DNA of 64,000 nucleotides from Halomonas sp. A11-A (lineage in GTDB: Bacteria > Pseudomonadota > Gammaproteobacteria > Pseudomonadales > Halomonadaceae). The translations under genes and the position numbers were made by a program. The stretch is from the NCBI RefSeq assembly GCF_003182195.1, contig NZ_QGTM01000016.1, positions 1 through 64,000 on the forward strand. Reading direction: 5' to 3'. The number at the start of each line of letters is the position of its first letter. Position 1 is the first letter of the stretch. Of this stretch, positions 8,117 to 20,903 are shown piece after piece. Below the pieces are notes generated by a model. That model was given only the letters and a program-made list of their open reading frames with translations, was not told the origin of the DNA and did no database searches.

Positions 8117-9340
8117 TTAGGCACGGATCGGCACCACGTTATCGGCACCTTCACGAAGCGCATCCAGATAGTCGGCCCAGCTCTGCAGCATCTCGCGGCG
8201 CTGCTCCAGGTGGGTGGTCCGGTTATAGGCGCGGCCGTTGCTATCCTTCACCGCGTGGGCCAGCTGCTGCTCGATGTAGTGCTCGGGGTAGTTCAGCCGC
8301 TCGGCCAGGATCGTGCGGGCCATGGCCCTGAAGCCATGTGCTGTCATCTCGCCCTTGAAGCCCATGCGGTCGAGCGCGGCCTTGATCGTGGCATTGCTCA
8401 TCGGGCGCTTGCTGCTGCGAATGCCGGGGAAGACAAACTCGGTGCGCCCGGTCAACCCGTGCAGGTCGCTTAGAATGGTTACTGCCTGGTGGGGCATGGG
8501 GACAATCAGGGGCTGGCCGGTCTTGCTAGCCTCAAAGGTCCAGGTGGCGGCCTCCAGATCGATGTCGGCCCAGCGGGCCTGGCGCAGCTCGCCGGGGCGG
8601 GTAAAGACCAGGGGCGCTAGCTTCAGAGCCGCGATGGTGGTGGGCTGGCCGCCATAGCCATCGATCGCGCGCAGGAGCTCGGCAACCTCCTTGGGGTCGG
8701 TCAGGGCAGGGTAGTGCTTGGTCTTGCTGGGCCGCAGGGCGCCCCGTAGATCGGGTGTCGGGTCACGTTCGACTCGCCCGGTAGAGATCCCATAGCGGAA
8801 GACTTGGCCGCAGAGCGTCTTGACTCGGTGGGCAGTCTCGACGTGGCCGCGCTCCTCGATACGGCGCAGGCAGCCCAGCAGCTCAGGTGGGGTAATCTCG
8901 GCGATGGGACGCTTGCCGATGATGGGAAAGGCGTCTCGCTCCAGACGGCGCTTGTTGCGCTGGTAGTGGGCCGGCACCACCTCGTGCTGGTGAACCTTCT
9001 CAAGCCACTCGACGGCCACGGCCATGAAAGTGTTGGAGGCGGATTGTTCGCCCTGCTGGCGAGCGATGCGCTTGGCGGTGCTGGGGTCGATGCCCTGGGT
9101 AAGCTGGCGCTTGGCAGCGTCCCGCGCATCACGGGCTGCCATCAGGGTGACATCGGGGTAGACGCCGACGGCCAGCCGCTTCTCCTTGCCGGCGTGGCGG
9201 TACTTCAGGCGCCAGTACTTGCTGCCGGTAGGGGAGACCTCCAGGTAGAGGCCGCCCCCATCGGTCATCTTGAACGTTTTCTCTCTGGGCTTGGCCATCT
9301 TCACGGCGGTGGCAGATAGCTTGTTGGTCTGGCGGCTCAT
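8117..9340 (-). CDS. tyrosine-type integrase
   Basis: 407 residues of the P4/CP4-57 class. The N-terminal DUF4102 arm-binding domain reads KMTDGGGLYLEVSPTGSKYW...GVYPDVTLMAAR. A SAM-like core-binding domain follows at about 105-185. The catalytic domain carries Arg in FTRPGELRQARW, Lys in EASKTGQP, HGFR (HGFRAMART), His in QQLAHAV, and the nucleophile Tyr in RAYNRTTH. It lies 280 bp from the 3' end of ssrA and points away from it; tmRNA genes are frequent targets of this integrase class. The start at ATG 9340 follows a GAGGTG. Confidence 0.93.
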   Translation of the reverse strand: MSRQTNKLSATAVKMAKPREKTFKMTDGGGLYLEVSPTGSKYWRLKYRHAGKEKRLAVGVYPDVTLMAARDARDAAKRQLTQGIDPSTAKRIARQQGEQSASNTFMAVAVEWLEKVHQHEVVPAHYQRNKRRLERDAFPIIGKRPIAEITPPELLGCLRRIEERGHVETAHRVKTLCGQVFRYGISTGRVERDPTPDLRGALRPSKTKHYPALTDPKEVAELLRAIDGYGGQPTTIAALKLAPLVFTRPGELRQARWADIDLEAATWTFEASKTGQPLIVPMPHQAVTILSDLHGLTGRTEFVFPGIRSSKRPMSNATIKAALDRMGFKGEMTAHGFRAMARTILAERLNYPEHYIEQQLAHAVKDSNGRAYNRTTHLEQRREMLQSWADYLDALREGADNVVPIRA

Positions 9341-9507
9341 GGGGGCACCTCACGATGGTGACAGCCTCATGCCCCCTTTCAGCAGTGCTGGATGCCCCCA
9401 TGTCTGGGGCAGGCAATCTGCCAGCCAGGCCCGGCTGGTGCGGGTTCTGGCCGATTTGGGGGCATCAGGTGGTTGGCTTCGACGCTGTGCCCCCAGATAT
9501 GCCCCCA
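9340..9507. repeat. six copies of RTGCCCCCA upstream of the integrase, candidate arm sites
   Basis: Copies lie at 9340-9348 (inverted), 9369-9377 (last base T), 9392-9400, 9457-9465 (inverted), 9487-9495 and 9499-9507. Five are exact RTGCCCCCA. They sit between the integrase start and the ssrA 3' end, where arm-type integrase sites are expected. The role is inferred from position only. Confidence 0.55.
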
Positions 9508-9550
9508 TCTTAGGTGGCATGTCAAGGAATGTTATGAGATGTCCTGAAAC

Positions 9551-9573
9551 AAGAAAGGGGCCCGAAGGCCCCT
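9551..9573 (-). terminator. rho-independent terminator downstream of ssrA
   Basis: On the minus strand AGGGGCC-TTCG-GGCCCCT forms a 7-bp stem with a stable UUCG tetraloop, followed by TTCTTGTTT. It lies about 50 nt after the tmRNA 3' end. Confidence 0.75.
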
Positions 9574-9620
9574 GTTCATGCGGTTTCTGAAGTGTTCTGG
9601 AAGCTCCTGAAACCTTTGTG

Positions 9621-10001
9621 TGGTGGAGGCGGCGGGAATTGAACCCGCGTCCGCCAGCACGCGCCCATTGGCTCTACATGCTTAGATTCCGTCTTTTGCT
9701 TTAACGCCTCTGGCTCCGACGGTCAGGATCCAGCGACGCGATTCCTCGTAGATTTAACGACCGGCATGAGGACGCTACCGATCGCGATCCCATCAGTCTT
9801 GGCTCGTATCCCCTCCGTGATGAATGGGCACATCACTTCGGGGCCGGGCTAGAAGCTAGCAGTTTTTACGCTGCCAGCGCGCCCTGAGCGTAGTTGTCGT
9901 CGTTTGCGACTATTTAGTCGTGATGTTGGATTTACGAGATACATCACGCTCTCGGCATGCACCGCAGGGGTTGTCACCGGCGTCGAAACCATGTCGCCCC
10001 C
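9621..10001 (-). ncRNA. ssrA: transfer-messenger RNA (tmRNA)
   Basis: tmRNA rescues stalled ribosomes and adds a degradation tag. The 5' end GGGGGCGACATGGTTTCGAC (10001) and 3' end GGTTCAATTCCCGCCGCCTCCACCA type sequence ending in encoded CCA at 9621 form the tRNA-like domain. The tag frame reads ANDDNYAQGALAA then TAA, at about 9868-9909. Length is 381 nt. Its protein partner smpB lies just upstream on the same strand. The 3' end borders the integrase region and is the likely integration site. Confidence 0.97.
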
Positions 10002-10011
10002 TTGATCACGC

Positions 10012-10040
10012 ATCCTATCAGGATGTGCGTCACTGTGACA
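10012..10040 (-). promoter_or_regulatory. candidate sigma-70 promoter of ssrA
   Basis: In the smpB-ssrA gap the minus strand reads TGTCAC, 17 nt, TAGGAT, ending about 10 nt before the mature tmRNA 5' end, which leaves room for a short leader removed by processing. An inverted repeat CATCCT-GAT-AGGATG overlaps the -10. Confidence 0.4.
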
Positions 10041-10042
10041 GC

Positions 10043-10534
10043 CTACGCCTTGTTTTGTTCCCGCATGATGCGACCTTTCTGGCGCTGCCAGTCGCGGTCC
10101 TTCTCGGTGGCCCGCTTGTCGTGGAGCTTCTTGCCCGTCACCAGGGCCAGCTCGCACTTCACCCGGTTGCCCTTCCAGTAGAGCTTGAGCGGCACGCAGG
10201 TGTGCCCCTTGTCCTGGGTCCGCGAGAAGATCCTGGCGATCTCCTTCCGGTGCAGCAGCAGCTTGCGGGTGCGGACGGGGTCGGCGACCTCGTGGGTGCT
10301 GGCGGTGTTGAGCGGCATAATATGGCAGCCCAGCAGCCAGGCCTCGCCGTTCTTGACCAGGATGTAGGTGTCGGTGAGCTGTGCCTTGCCGGCGCGCAGG
10401 CTCTTCACCTCCCAGCCGGCCAGCACCAGGCCCGCCTCGAACACCTCGTCGATGTGGTACTCGAAGCGCGCCTTCTTGTTCTGGGCGATGACGTTGCTGC
10501 CGGGCCCATTGCTCTTGCCTTTCTTGTTGGCCAT
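10043..10534 (-). CDS. smpB: SsrA-binding protein SmpB
   Basis: 163 residues. SmpB binds the tRNA-like domain of tmRNA and mimics the missing anticodon arm in the decoding centre. Conserved blocks are visible: [60 protein letters not shown] and the basic C-terminal tail [18 protein letters not shown] 10534 gives the family-typical MANKKGKS start; the longer frame back to 10600 is unsupported. It is followed directly by ssrA on the same strand. Confidence 0.96.
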   Translation of the reverse strand: MANKKGKSNGPGSNVIAQNKKARFEYHIDEVFEAGLVLAGWEVKSLRAGKAQLTDTYILVKNGEAWLLGCHIMPLNTASTHEVADPVRTRKLLLHRKEIARIFSRTQDKGHTCVPLKLYWKGNRVKCELALVTGKKLHDKRATEKDRDWQRQKGRIMREQNKA

Positions 10535-10662
10535 GAAACCTCGTGTCTGTCCGTGCCCGTGGCGGCTTTCCCTTCGATATGGGGGGAAGCGTGATACCAT
10601 TCAAGGCCTGAAGTAACGGCTCATGATACGCCCTGGGCACTGTGAAGTCAGCGGAGAGCTCA

Positions 10663-11097
10663 ATGCCAACGGTCAACCGAACCGCCATGGTGCGACACAC
10701 CCCCCAGCAGATGTTCGACCTGGTCAACGATTTCGAGCGCTATCCGGAGTTCCTGCCCGGCTGTCGTCGCGCCCGCCTGATCGAGCGGGATGACTCCCAC
10801 CTGATCGGCGAGATGACCCTGGGTCGCGCGGGCATCGAGCAGAGCATCGCCACGCGCAACGACCTGATCGAACCGGAGCGCATCGAGATGTCGCTGGTCA
10901 GCGGCCCCTTCAAGCGCCTGCGCGGGCGCTGGATGTTCATCCCCATGGGCGAGAACGCCTGCAAGGTGTGCCTGGAGATGGAGTTCGAGTTCGCCAACCG
11001 CCTGCTGGGCATGGCCTTCGGCAAGCTCTTCCAGCAGGTGGCGGGGCAGCTGGTGGAGGCCTTCACCCGCCGCGCCGATCAGCTCTACGGGCGCTGA
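10663..11097 (+). CDS. ratA: ubiquinone-binding/START-domain protein RatA
   Basis: 144 residues of the polyketide cyclase/START fold (COQ10/RatA type). Conserved features are the N-terminal VRHTPQQMFDLVNDFERYPEFLPGC and the C-terminal amphipathic helix LFQQVAGQLVEAFTRRADQLYG. E. coli RatA was described as inhibiting 70S assembly, and relatives bind quinone; which role applies is not decided by sequence. It is divergent from smpB and followed 3 bp later by ratB, the usual pair. ATG 10663 (MPTVNRTAMV) follows GGAGAG. Confidence 0.92.
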   Translation: MPTVNRTAMVRHTPQQMFDLVNDFERYPEFLPGCRRARLIERDDSHLIGEMTLGRAGIEQSIATRNDLIEPERIEMSLVSGPFKRLRGRWMFIPMGENACKVCLEMEFEFANRLLGMAFGKLFQQVAGQLVEAFTRRADQLYGR

Positions 11098-11100
11098 GCC

Positions 11101-11397
11101 ATGGCCGAGATCGCGGTGGAGGTGGCCTTCGCCCTGCCCGGGCATCAGGCCGTGGTGGCGCTGAGCGTGCCCCTGGGCACCACCGCCAGCGAGGCGGTGG
11201 TGCTGGCCGACCTGCCCGGGCGCTTCCCCGAGCTGCCCGCGGAGGCCTTCGAGCAGCCAGACCTCGGCATCTTCGGCAGGCGGCTGCGCGAGCCGGCGAC
11301 CCATCGCCTGCGGGCCGGCGATCGCGTGGAGCTCTACCGCCCGCTAACCATCGATCCCAAGCAGGCTCGGCTGGCCCGGGCCGCCAAAAAACGCTGA
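11101..11397 (+). CDS. ratB: RnfH-family protein RatB
   Basis: 98 residues with a ubiquitin-like beta-grasp fold (UPF0125/RnfH). The start IAVEVAFALPGHQAVVALSVPLG and the end GDRVELYRPLTIDPKQARLARAAKKR are typical. The biochemical role is unknown. It starts 3 bp after ratA and is clearly co-transcribed with it. Confidence 0.92.
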   Translation: MAEIAVEVAFALPGHQAVVALSVPLGTTASEAVVLADLPGRFPELPAEAFEQPDLGIFGRRLREPATHRLRAGDRVELYRPLTIDPKQARLARAAKKR

Positions 11398-11449
11398 CGC
11401 ACCGCCGGGAAGGGCCACGGCGGAGTGCCCAGGGGCGTCGCCTGCGGGG

Positions 11450-11911
11450 TCAGAAGTCTCTGGCCGGCTCGCCGCCCATGGGCACGGTCGCGCCGCCTTC
11501 TGACTGCGGCTCCGGGGTGGTCTCCAGCGGCTCGGCGCCTTCTACCTGGGGGCCGGCGCCCTCGCTGGCGCGCAGGTCGATGTCGCGCTCCAGGTTACCC
11601 TCGCGCCGGATATCCACCAGGCGGTTGCCGTCGAAGGTCAGGGTCACGCGGCGCCGTTCCACACCGCCGTAGGCCTTGTCGAGATAGAACACATAGTCCC
11701 ACTGGTTGGCGTCGAAGGGCGCCTCCAGCAGCGGGCGGCCCATGACGTAGACCACGTCGTCGCGGGTCATGCCGGGACGCAGCTGTTCCACCATGTCGGC
11801 GGTGACCAGGTTGCCCTGAAGGATGTCCCGCTTGTAGACCCCGAAGTAGCTGCAACCGCTGGCCAGCAGCAGGGCGGCAGAAAGGGTGACGATTCTTGTC
11901 AACTTTTGCAT
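11450..11911 (-). CDS. bamE: outer membrane protein assembly lipoprotein BamE
   Basis: 153 residues. A lipoprotein signal (LLLASGC, Cys about residue 20) would anchor it to the outer membrane as part of the BAM beta-barrel insertion complex. The BamE/SmpA domain follows: ILQGNLVTADMVEQLRPGMTRDDVVYVMGRPLL...WDYVFYLDK. The C-terminal 40 residues are an acidic, low-complexity tail longer than in E. coli BamE (113 residues). The ATG at 11911 lies 72 bp from the divergent fur start, so the two share a promoter region. The longer upstream frame is antisense to fur. Confidence 0.95.
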   Translation of the reverse strand: MQKLTRIVTLSAALLLASGCSYFGVYKRDILQGNLVTADMVEQLRPGMTRDDVVYVMGRPLLEAPFDANQWDYVFYLDKAYGGVERRRVTLTFDGNRLVDIRREGNLERDIDLRASEGAGPQVEGAEPLETTPEPQSEGGATVPMGGEPARDF

Positions 11912-11983
11912 TTGCGCCTGTTCTTCACTATCGTGGTTTCGGTCGATCATACCCGACCCTACCCGATACTGCGAAGAGCAACC

Positions 11984-12430
11984 ATGGCCGACCAGAACCA
12001 TGAACTGCGCAAGGCCGGTCTGAAGGTGACCCTGCCCCGCGTCAAGATCCTGCAGATCCTCGAGAATGCCCAGGGCGAGCACCACATGAGCGCCGAGGAC
12101 GTCTACAAGACCCTGCTGGAAGCCGGCGAGGACGTCGGCCTGGCCACCGTCTACCGCGTGCTGACCCAGTTCGAGTCCGCGGGCCTCGTGGTGCGCCACA
12201 ACTTCGATGGCGGCCACGCCGTCTTCGAGATCTCCCAGGACGAGCACCATGATCACATGGTCTGCCTGGAGAACGGCGAGATCATCGAGTTCTTCGACGA
12301 GATCATCGAGCGGCGCCAGCAGGAGATTGCCGCGGAGCACGGCTTCGATCTTGTCGATCACGCCCTGGTGCTCTATGTACGCCCCAAGGGCTCCAGCGCG
12401 ACCCGCCAGGACGCGAATCAGAGGAAGTAG
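11984..12430 (+). CDS. fur: ferric uptake regulator Fur
   Basis: 148 residues. Fur is an Fe(II)-dependent dimeric repressor of iron uptake genes. The winged helix covers about 1-85 (VTLPRVKILQILE...VGLATVYRVLTQFESAGLV) and the dimerisation/metal domain holds HAVFEISQDEHHDHMVC, with the His-rich regulatory site. The usual CxxC is absent: the motif reads CLENGEIIEF with only the first Cys, as in some pseudomonad-type Fur. It is divergent from bamE. ATG 11984 (MADQNHELRKAG) is the family start. Confidence 0.95.
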   Translation: MADQNHELRKAGLKVTLPRVKILQILENAQGEHHMSAEDVYKTLLEAGEDVGLATVYRVLTQFESAGLVVRHNFDGGHAVFEISQDEHHDHMVCLENGEIIEFFDEIIERRQQEIAAEHGFDLVDHALVLYVRPKGSSATRQDANQRK

Positions 12431-12470
12431 CTCCCCGCAGCCGGTCCCGCGACCGGCGCCACGGCTCAGC

Positions 12471-12497
12471 GCGGCCCCGATCCTCGATCGGGGCCGC
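12471..12497. terminator. stem-loop between convergent fur and recN
   Basis: GCGGCCCCGATC and GATCGGGGCCGC pair as a 12-bp perfect stem around a CTC loop. It lies 40 bp after fur and 30 bp after recN and can serve both. U-runs are weak on either strand. Confidence 0.7.
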
Positions 12498-12526
12498 GCG
12501 CGTTTGGGGGGCGTCGGCGGGTGGAG

Positions 12527-14200
12527 TCAGTGGGGTGGGCGCTGGCTGGCGTCGAGCATCTCGCGGGCGTGGGCCAGGGTGCGTTCGGAGAGGTTGACCC
12601 CGCCCAGCATGCGCGCCAGCTCGCCCACCCGGCCGGCCTCGTCGAGCAGCGCCATGCGGGTGAGGGTGGTCTCCTGCTCCGCGCGCTTCTCGATGTGCAA
12701 GTGCCGGTGGGCCTGGGCCGCCACCTGGGGCAGGTGGGTCACGGTCATCACCTGGCCCTGCTCGCCCAGGCGGCGCAGCAGCTGGCCGACGATCTCGGCG
12801 GTGGCGCCGGAGACCCCCACGTCCACCTCGTCGAACACCAGGCTGGGAATGGTGGAGTGGCGGGCAGCGACCACCTGGATCGCCAGGCTGATGCGCGATA
12901 GCTCACCCCCGGAGGCCACCTTGGCCAGCGGCCGGGCCGGCTGGCCGGGGTTGGCGCTGATCAGGAAGCGCACCCCCTCCAGGCCCTCGGCGGCGGGAGT
13001 ATCGCGCTCCAGCACCTCGGCCTCGAAGCGCGCCTTGCCCATGGCCAGGAAGGCGAGCTGCTCCTGGACCGCCGTGCTGAAGCGGGTGGCGGCCTGGCGG
13101 CGCGCCTCGCCCACCTGCCGGGCCTGCCCCCGCCACTGCTCGCGCAGGGCGTCCACCTCGGCCTCCAGGGTCTCGAGGTCTTCCTCGCCGCCCTCCAGAC
13201 GTGCCAGCTCCTCCTGCAGCTGCTGGTGCAGCGCGGTGAGCTCCTCGGGCATCACATGGTGCTTGCGGGCCAGGCGGTGCACCTCGCCGAGGCGCTGCTC
13301 GACCCAGGCCAGGCGCTCCGGGTCGAGTTCGGTGCCCTCGGCGAAGCGGTGGAGCTCTCGGGTGGCCTCCTCGACCTGGATGCGGGCGTCGCCCAGCATG
13401 GCGAGCGCCTCGGCCAGGCGGCCGCGGTCGCTGCCCGGCAGCGCCGAGAGGTGGTTGATCGCCTGGGTCAGCAGGCTCATGGCGCCGCCCTCGTCGCTGT
13501 CGCAGCACGCGGCGGCAAACTGCGCCTCGCGCAGGCGCTCCTCAGCGTGGGCCAGCTCCTCCTGCTCCTCCTCCAGGGCCTTGAGCTCGCCCTCGGCCAG
13601 GGCCAGGGCGTCGAGTTCCTCCACCTGGTAGCGCAGCAACTGGCGGCGGGCCGCCAGCTCGTCGCCGTCCTCGGCCAGCCGCCGGAGCCGGCGCCTGGCG
13701 GCCTGCCAGGTGCGGAAGGTCTCGGCCATCTCGGCCACCGCCTCGCGGTGGCCGGCGAAGTCGTCGAGCAGGCGCAGGTGGGTCTCCTCGTGCAGCAGCG
13801 CCTGGTGGGCGTGCTGGCCGTGTACCTCGATCAGCCGCTCGCCCAGCGCCTTGAGGTCGGCGACGGTGGCGGGCTGGCCGTTGATCCACGCCTTGGAGCG
13901 GCCATTGGCGCTCACCACCCGTCGCAGCAGGCAGTCGTCTTCGGGCAGCTCCCGGGCCGCGAGCCAGGCGCGGGCCTCGGGCAGGGCGGCGATATCGAAG
14001 CGTGCGCTGAGGTCGGCGCGCTCGGCGCCGTGGCGCACACTGCCGGCATCGGCGCGCTCGCCCAGGCAGAGCCCCAGGGCGCCGAGCAGGATCGACTTGC
14101 CGGCGCCGGTCTCGCCGGTGATGGCGGTCATGCCGCCGGCGAGCTCCAGCTCCAGGTGGTCGACGATGGCGAAGTCGCGAATGGCAAGCTCTGTCAGCAT
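12527..14200 (-). CDS. recN: DNA repair protein RecN
   Basis: 557 residues, an SMC-like ATPase in recombinational double-strand break repair. Visible are Walker A in ITGETGAGKSILLGAL (about 29-44), two long coiled-coil arms rich in Glu/Arg/Ala/Leu (about 150-370), the ABC signature KVASGGELSRISLAIQ and Walker B LVFDEVDVGVSGATAE. The length matches E. coli RecN (553). It lies between fur and grpE, a frequent gammaproteobacterial order. Confidence 0.96.
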   Translation of the reverse strand: MLTELAIRDFAIVDHLELELAGGMTAITGETGAGKSILLGALGLCLGERADAGSVRHGAERADLSARFDIAALPEARAWLAARELPEDDCLLRRVVSANGRSKAWINGQPATVADLKALGERLIEVHGQHAHQALLHEETHLRLLDDFAGHREAVAEMAETFRTWQAARRRLRRLAEDGDELAARRQLLRYQVEELDALALAEGELKALEEEQEELAHAEERLREAQFAAACCDSDEGGAMSLLTQAINHLSALPGSDRGRLAEALAMLGDARIQVEEATRELHRFAEGTELDPERLAWVEQRLGEVHRLARKHHVMPEELTALHQQLQEELARLEGGEEDLETLEAEVDALREQWRGQARQVGEARRQAATRFSTAVQEQLAFLAMGKARFEAEVLERDTPAAEGLEGVRFLISANPGQPARPLAKVASGGELSRISLAIQVVAARHSTIPSLVFDEVDVGVSGATAEIVGQLLRRLGEQGQVMTVTHLPQVAAQAHRHLHIEKRAEQETTLTRMALLDEAGRVGELARMLGGVNLSERTLAHAREMLDASQRPPH

Positions 14201-14326
14201 GAGGCCTCCCGGGAAGTCTGCGCGCCCTGGTCTCAGGACTACTGGTCATACATCCAATATGTGTGCGTTTATACAGTAGTCCACGATGCCCCACAATGCA
14301 CGGATCGGCCTCTCCCGCTGTCTCGC

Positions 14327-14356
14327 CTTGAGATCCGCCCTGGCGTCCCCATATAG
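14327..14356 (+). promoter_or_regulatory. sigma-32 heat-shock promoter of grpE
   Basis: CTTGAG (14327-14332), a 14-nt spacer and CCCCATATAG (14347-14356) match the RpoH consensus CTTGAA-N13/14-CCCCATNT closely. It lies about 80 bp before the grpE start. Confidence 0.8.
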
Positions 14357-14433
14357 CTCGCAGAACCGTTCAACCCCCTCATTCATGTTGCATCGGCGGC
14401 CAGGCGCCGCCGCATTCCTGTCAGGAGAGACCC

Positions 14434-15057
14434 ATGGCCAGAGATCCCCAGACCCCGTTGGACGAGGAACTTGCCCGTCGTGAGCAGGAGGCCGAGCCCC
14501 AGCCCCAGCCCATCGAAGGCGAGCTGGAGGAGGCCATCGAGGCGGCCGAGGAGACCGAGGTCGCCGCCGAGGCGAGCGACAACCCCGAGGCCGAGGTGCT
14601 GGCGGCCAAGGTCGAGGAGCTCGAGCAGAGCCTCGCTGAGGCCAAGGACCAGGCGCTGCGTGCCGCCGCCGAGGCCCAGAACGTGCGCCGCCGCGCCGAG
14701 CAGGAGGCCGAGAAGGCGCGCAAGTTCGCCCTGGAGAAGTTCGTCAAGGAGCTGCTGCCGGTGGTCGACAGCCTGGAGAAGGCGCTGGAGGCCATGGCGG
14801 ACGAGGCCACCGAGGCCCATCGCGAGGGCGTTGCCATGACACTGAAGATGCAGCGCGACGTGCTGGCCAAGTTCGGGGTCGAGGTGGTGGAGCCCGCCGG
14901 CGAGCCCTTCGACCCGCAGTACCACGAGGCCATGGCCATGGTGCCCAACCCGGATCTCGAGCCCAACAGCGTGATGGAGGTGGTCCAGAAGGGCTACCTG
15001 CTCAACGGCCGCCTGGTGCGCCCGGCCATGGTGGTGGTCAGCCAGGCCGCCGGCTGA
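14434..15057 (+). CDS. grpE: nucleotide exchange factor GrpE
   Basis: 207 residues. GrpE releases ADP from DnaK. The first 60 residues are acidic and low complexity; a long coiled coil follows (about 50-125, including [22 protein letters not shown]), then the beta-domain [22 protein letters not shown]...[20 protein letters not shown] that contacts DnaK. An AGGAGAGA ribosome binding site precedes ATG 14434. It has its own sigma-32 promoter and lies 121 bp before dnaK. Confidence 0.97.
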   Translation: MARDPQTPLDEELARREQEAEPQPQPIEGELEEAIEAAEETEVAAEASDNPEAEVLAAKVEELEQSLAEAKDQALRAAAEAQNVRRRAEQEAEKARKFALEKFVKELLPVVDSLEKALEAMADEATEAHREGVAMTLKMQRDVLAKFGVEVVEPAGEPFDPQYHEAMAMVPNPDLEPNSVMEVVQKGYLLNGRLVRPAMVVVSQAAG

Positions 15058-15083
15058 CGTACCAACAAATCCCGGCCGCGGGG

Positions 15084-15112
15084 CTTGAAATGCGCCACGC
15101 GGCCCCCAGATA
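15084..15112 (+). promoter_or_regulatory. sigma-32 heat-shock promoter of dnaK
   Basis: CTTGAA (15084-15089), a 13-nt spacer and CCCCCAGATA (15103-15112) form a near-consensus RpoH promoter in the grpE-dnaK gap, about 60 bp before ATG 15179. Confidence 0.82.
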
Positions 15113-15178
15113 GACGGCAACCCCGCGGCGCAGGCCGCAACGACTCCGAATACACCACACGACTTTCGAGGATTTCCT

Positions 15179-17110
<1,932 letters not shown>

Positions 17111-17153
17111 ACCACGCATCTGAACCACGGATGATGCCAGCGCGGGGGCCTGA

Positions 17154-18341
<1,188 letters not shown>

Positions 18342-18368
18342 GCGGCATCACCCCTCGCAGCGACAGAC

Positions 18369-18398
18369 GGGCCCCGGCATCACCAGATGCCGGGGCCC
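18369..18398 (+). terminator. terminator after dnaJ
   Basis: GGGCCCCGGCAT and ATGCCGGGGCCC form a perfect 12-bp stem around a 6-nt loop, 27 bp after the dnaJ stop. It is followed by ATCGCGTTT, a weak U-tract. Confidence 0.75.
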
Positions 18399-18524
18399 AT
18401 CGCGTTTCCGGCCGGGGTCCCATGGCCTGCCGTGGCGGCATCCTCGGTTGAAAATGGCCGCTTGGCGCCGGCGGTGCGGTCGGCATAGTCTGGTAGCCCG
18501 ACATTCTTTCAGGAGGTGGCCGCC

Positions 18525-18799
18525 ATGCCGATTTCACGTGCCGAGATTCCCGCCGAGGACGCCGAGGTCCTGATCGACCAGCTCTGCCAGCGCTGGTCCG
18601 GGGAGCACGCGGTGGCAAAGCGCGATGCGGGGGTCGAGGTGACCTTCGCTACCGGCAGCTGCTACCTGGTGGCGGAGCCGGACAAGCTGGTGGTGATCGT
18701 GGAGGCGGTCGAGGACGAGGCCCACGACCAGCTGGAGGGATATGTGGACAATGCCCTGGATGCCCTCAAGGGCGTCGAGCTGGATATCGTCTGGGAGGC

Positions 18800-18803
<4 letters not shown>
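18525..18803 (+). CDS. DUF2218 domain protein
   Basis: 92 residues. The pattern LIDQLCQRWSGEHAV...GVEVTFATGSCYLVAEPDKLVVIVEA and a C-terminal LDIVWEA fit the DUF2218 family of small cytoplasmic proteins of unknown function. ATG 18525 has an AGGAGG 8 nt upstream; the GTG at 18516 would overlap that site. The stop overlaps the GTG start of the next gene (GTGA), so the two genes are coupled. Confidence 0.72.
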
Positions 18804-20580
<1,777 letters not shown>

Positions 20581-20731
20581 GGAGGTGTTCGACCAAAGGG
20601 GTGGCCCAAGGGCGGTCGATCCTGTAAAATCCCGAAAATTTTGGCCGGGCGCCCGGGCGAGAGCCCCTGCATCAGCGCTTGTTGCTTCGGCCCCTAGTTC
20701 TGAGCGAATCAGTTCCGAGCGAACGACAACA

Positions 20732-20775
20732 AGCGGGATGAAACCGGTATCTATCGGGTTTCGTCCCGCTTTTTT
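20732..20775 (+). terminator. strong terminator (or attenuator) between dapB and carA
   Basis: AGCGGGATGAAACC pairs with GGTTTCGTCCCGCT (one G-U) around a 10-nt loop and runs into TTTTTT. It lies 150 bp after dapB and 130 bp before carA, so it may end dapB transcription or act in a carA leader; I found no leader peptide. The rest of the 320-bp gap shows no other clear feature. Confidence 0.8.
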
Positions 20776-20903
20776 GCGGAGTGGCCGCCCATCTTGCGGG
20801 GCGGTCATTCGTGGGCAGGCCATCGGTAACCCGGATTTCTGGACAAGTTGTCTCTATATAGCTGTCTGTGAAGCTATTCGTATAAGCATGGGAGGACGTT
20901 GCA

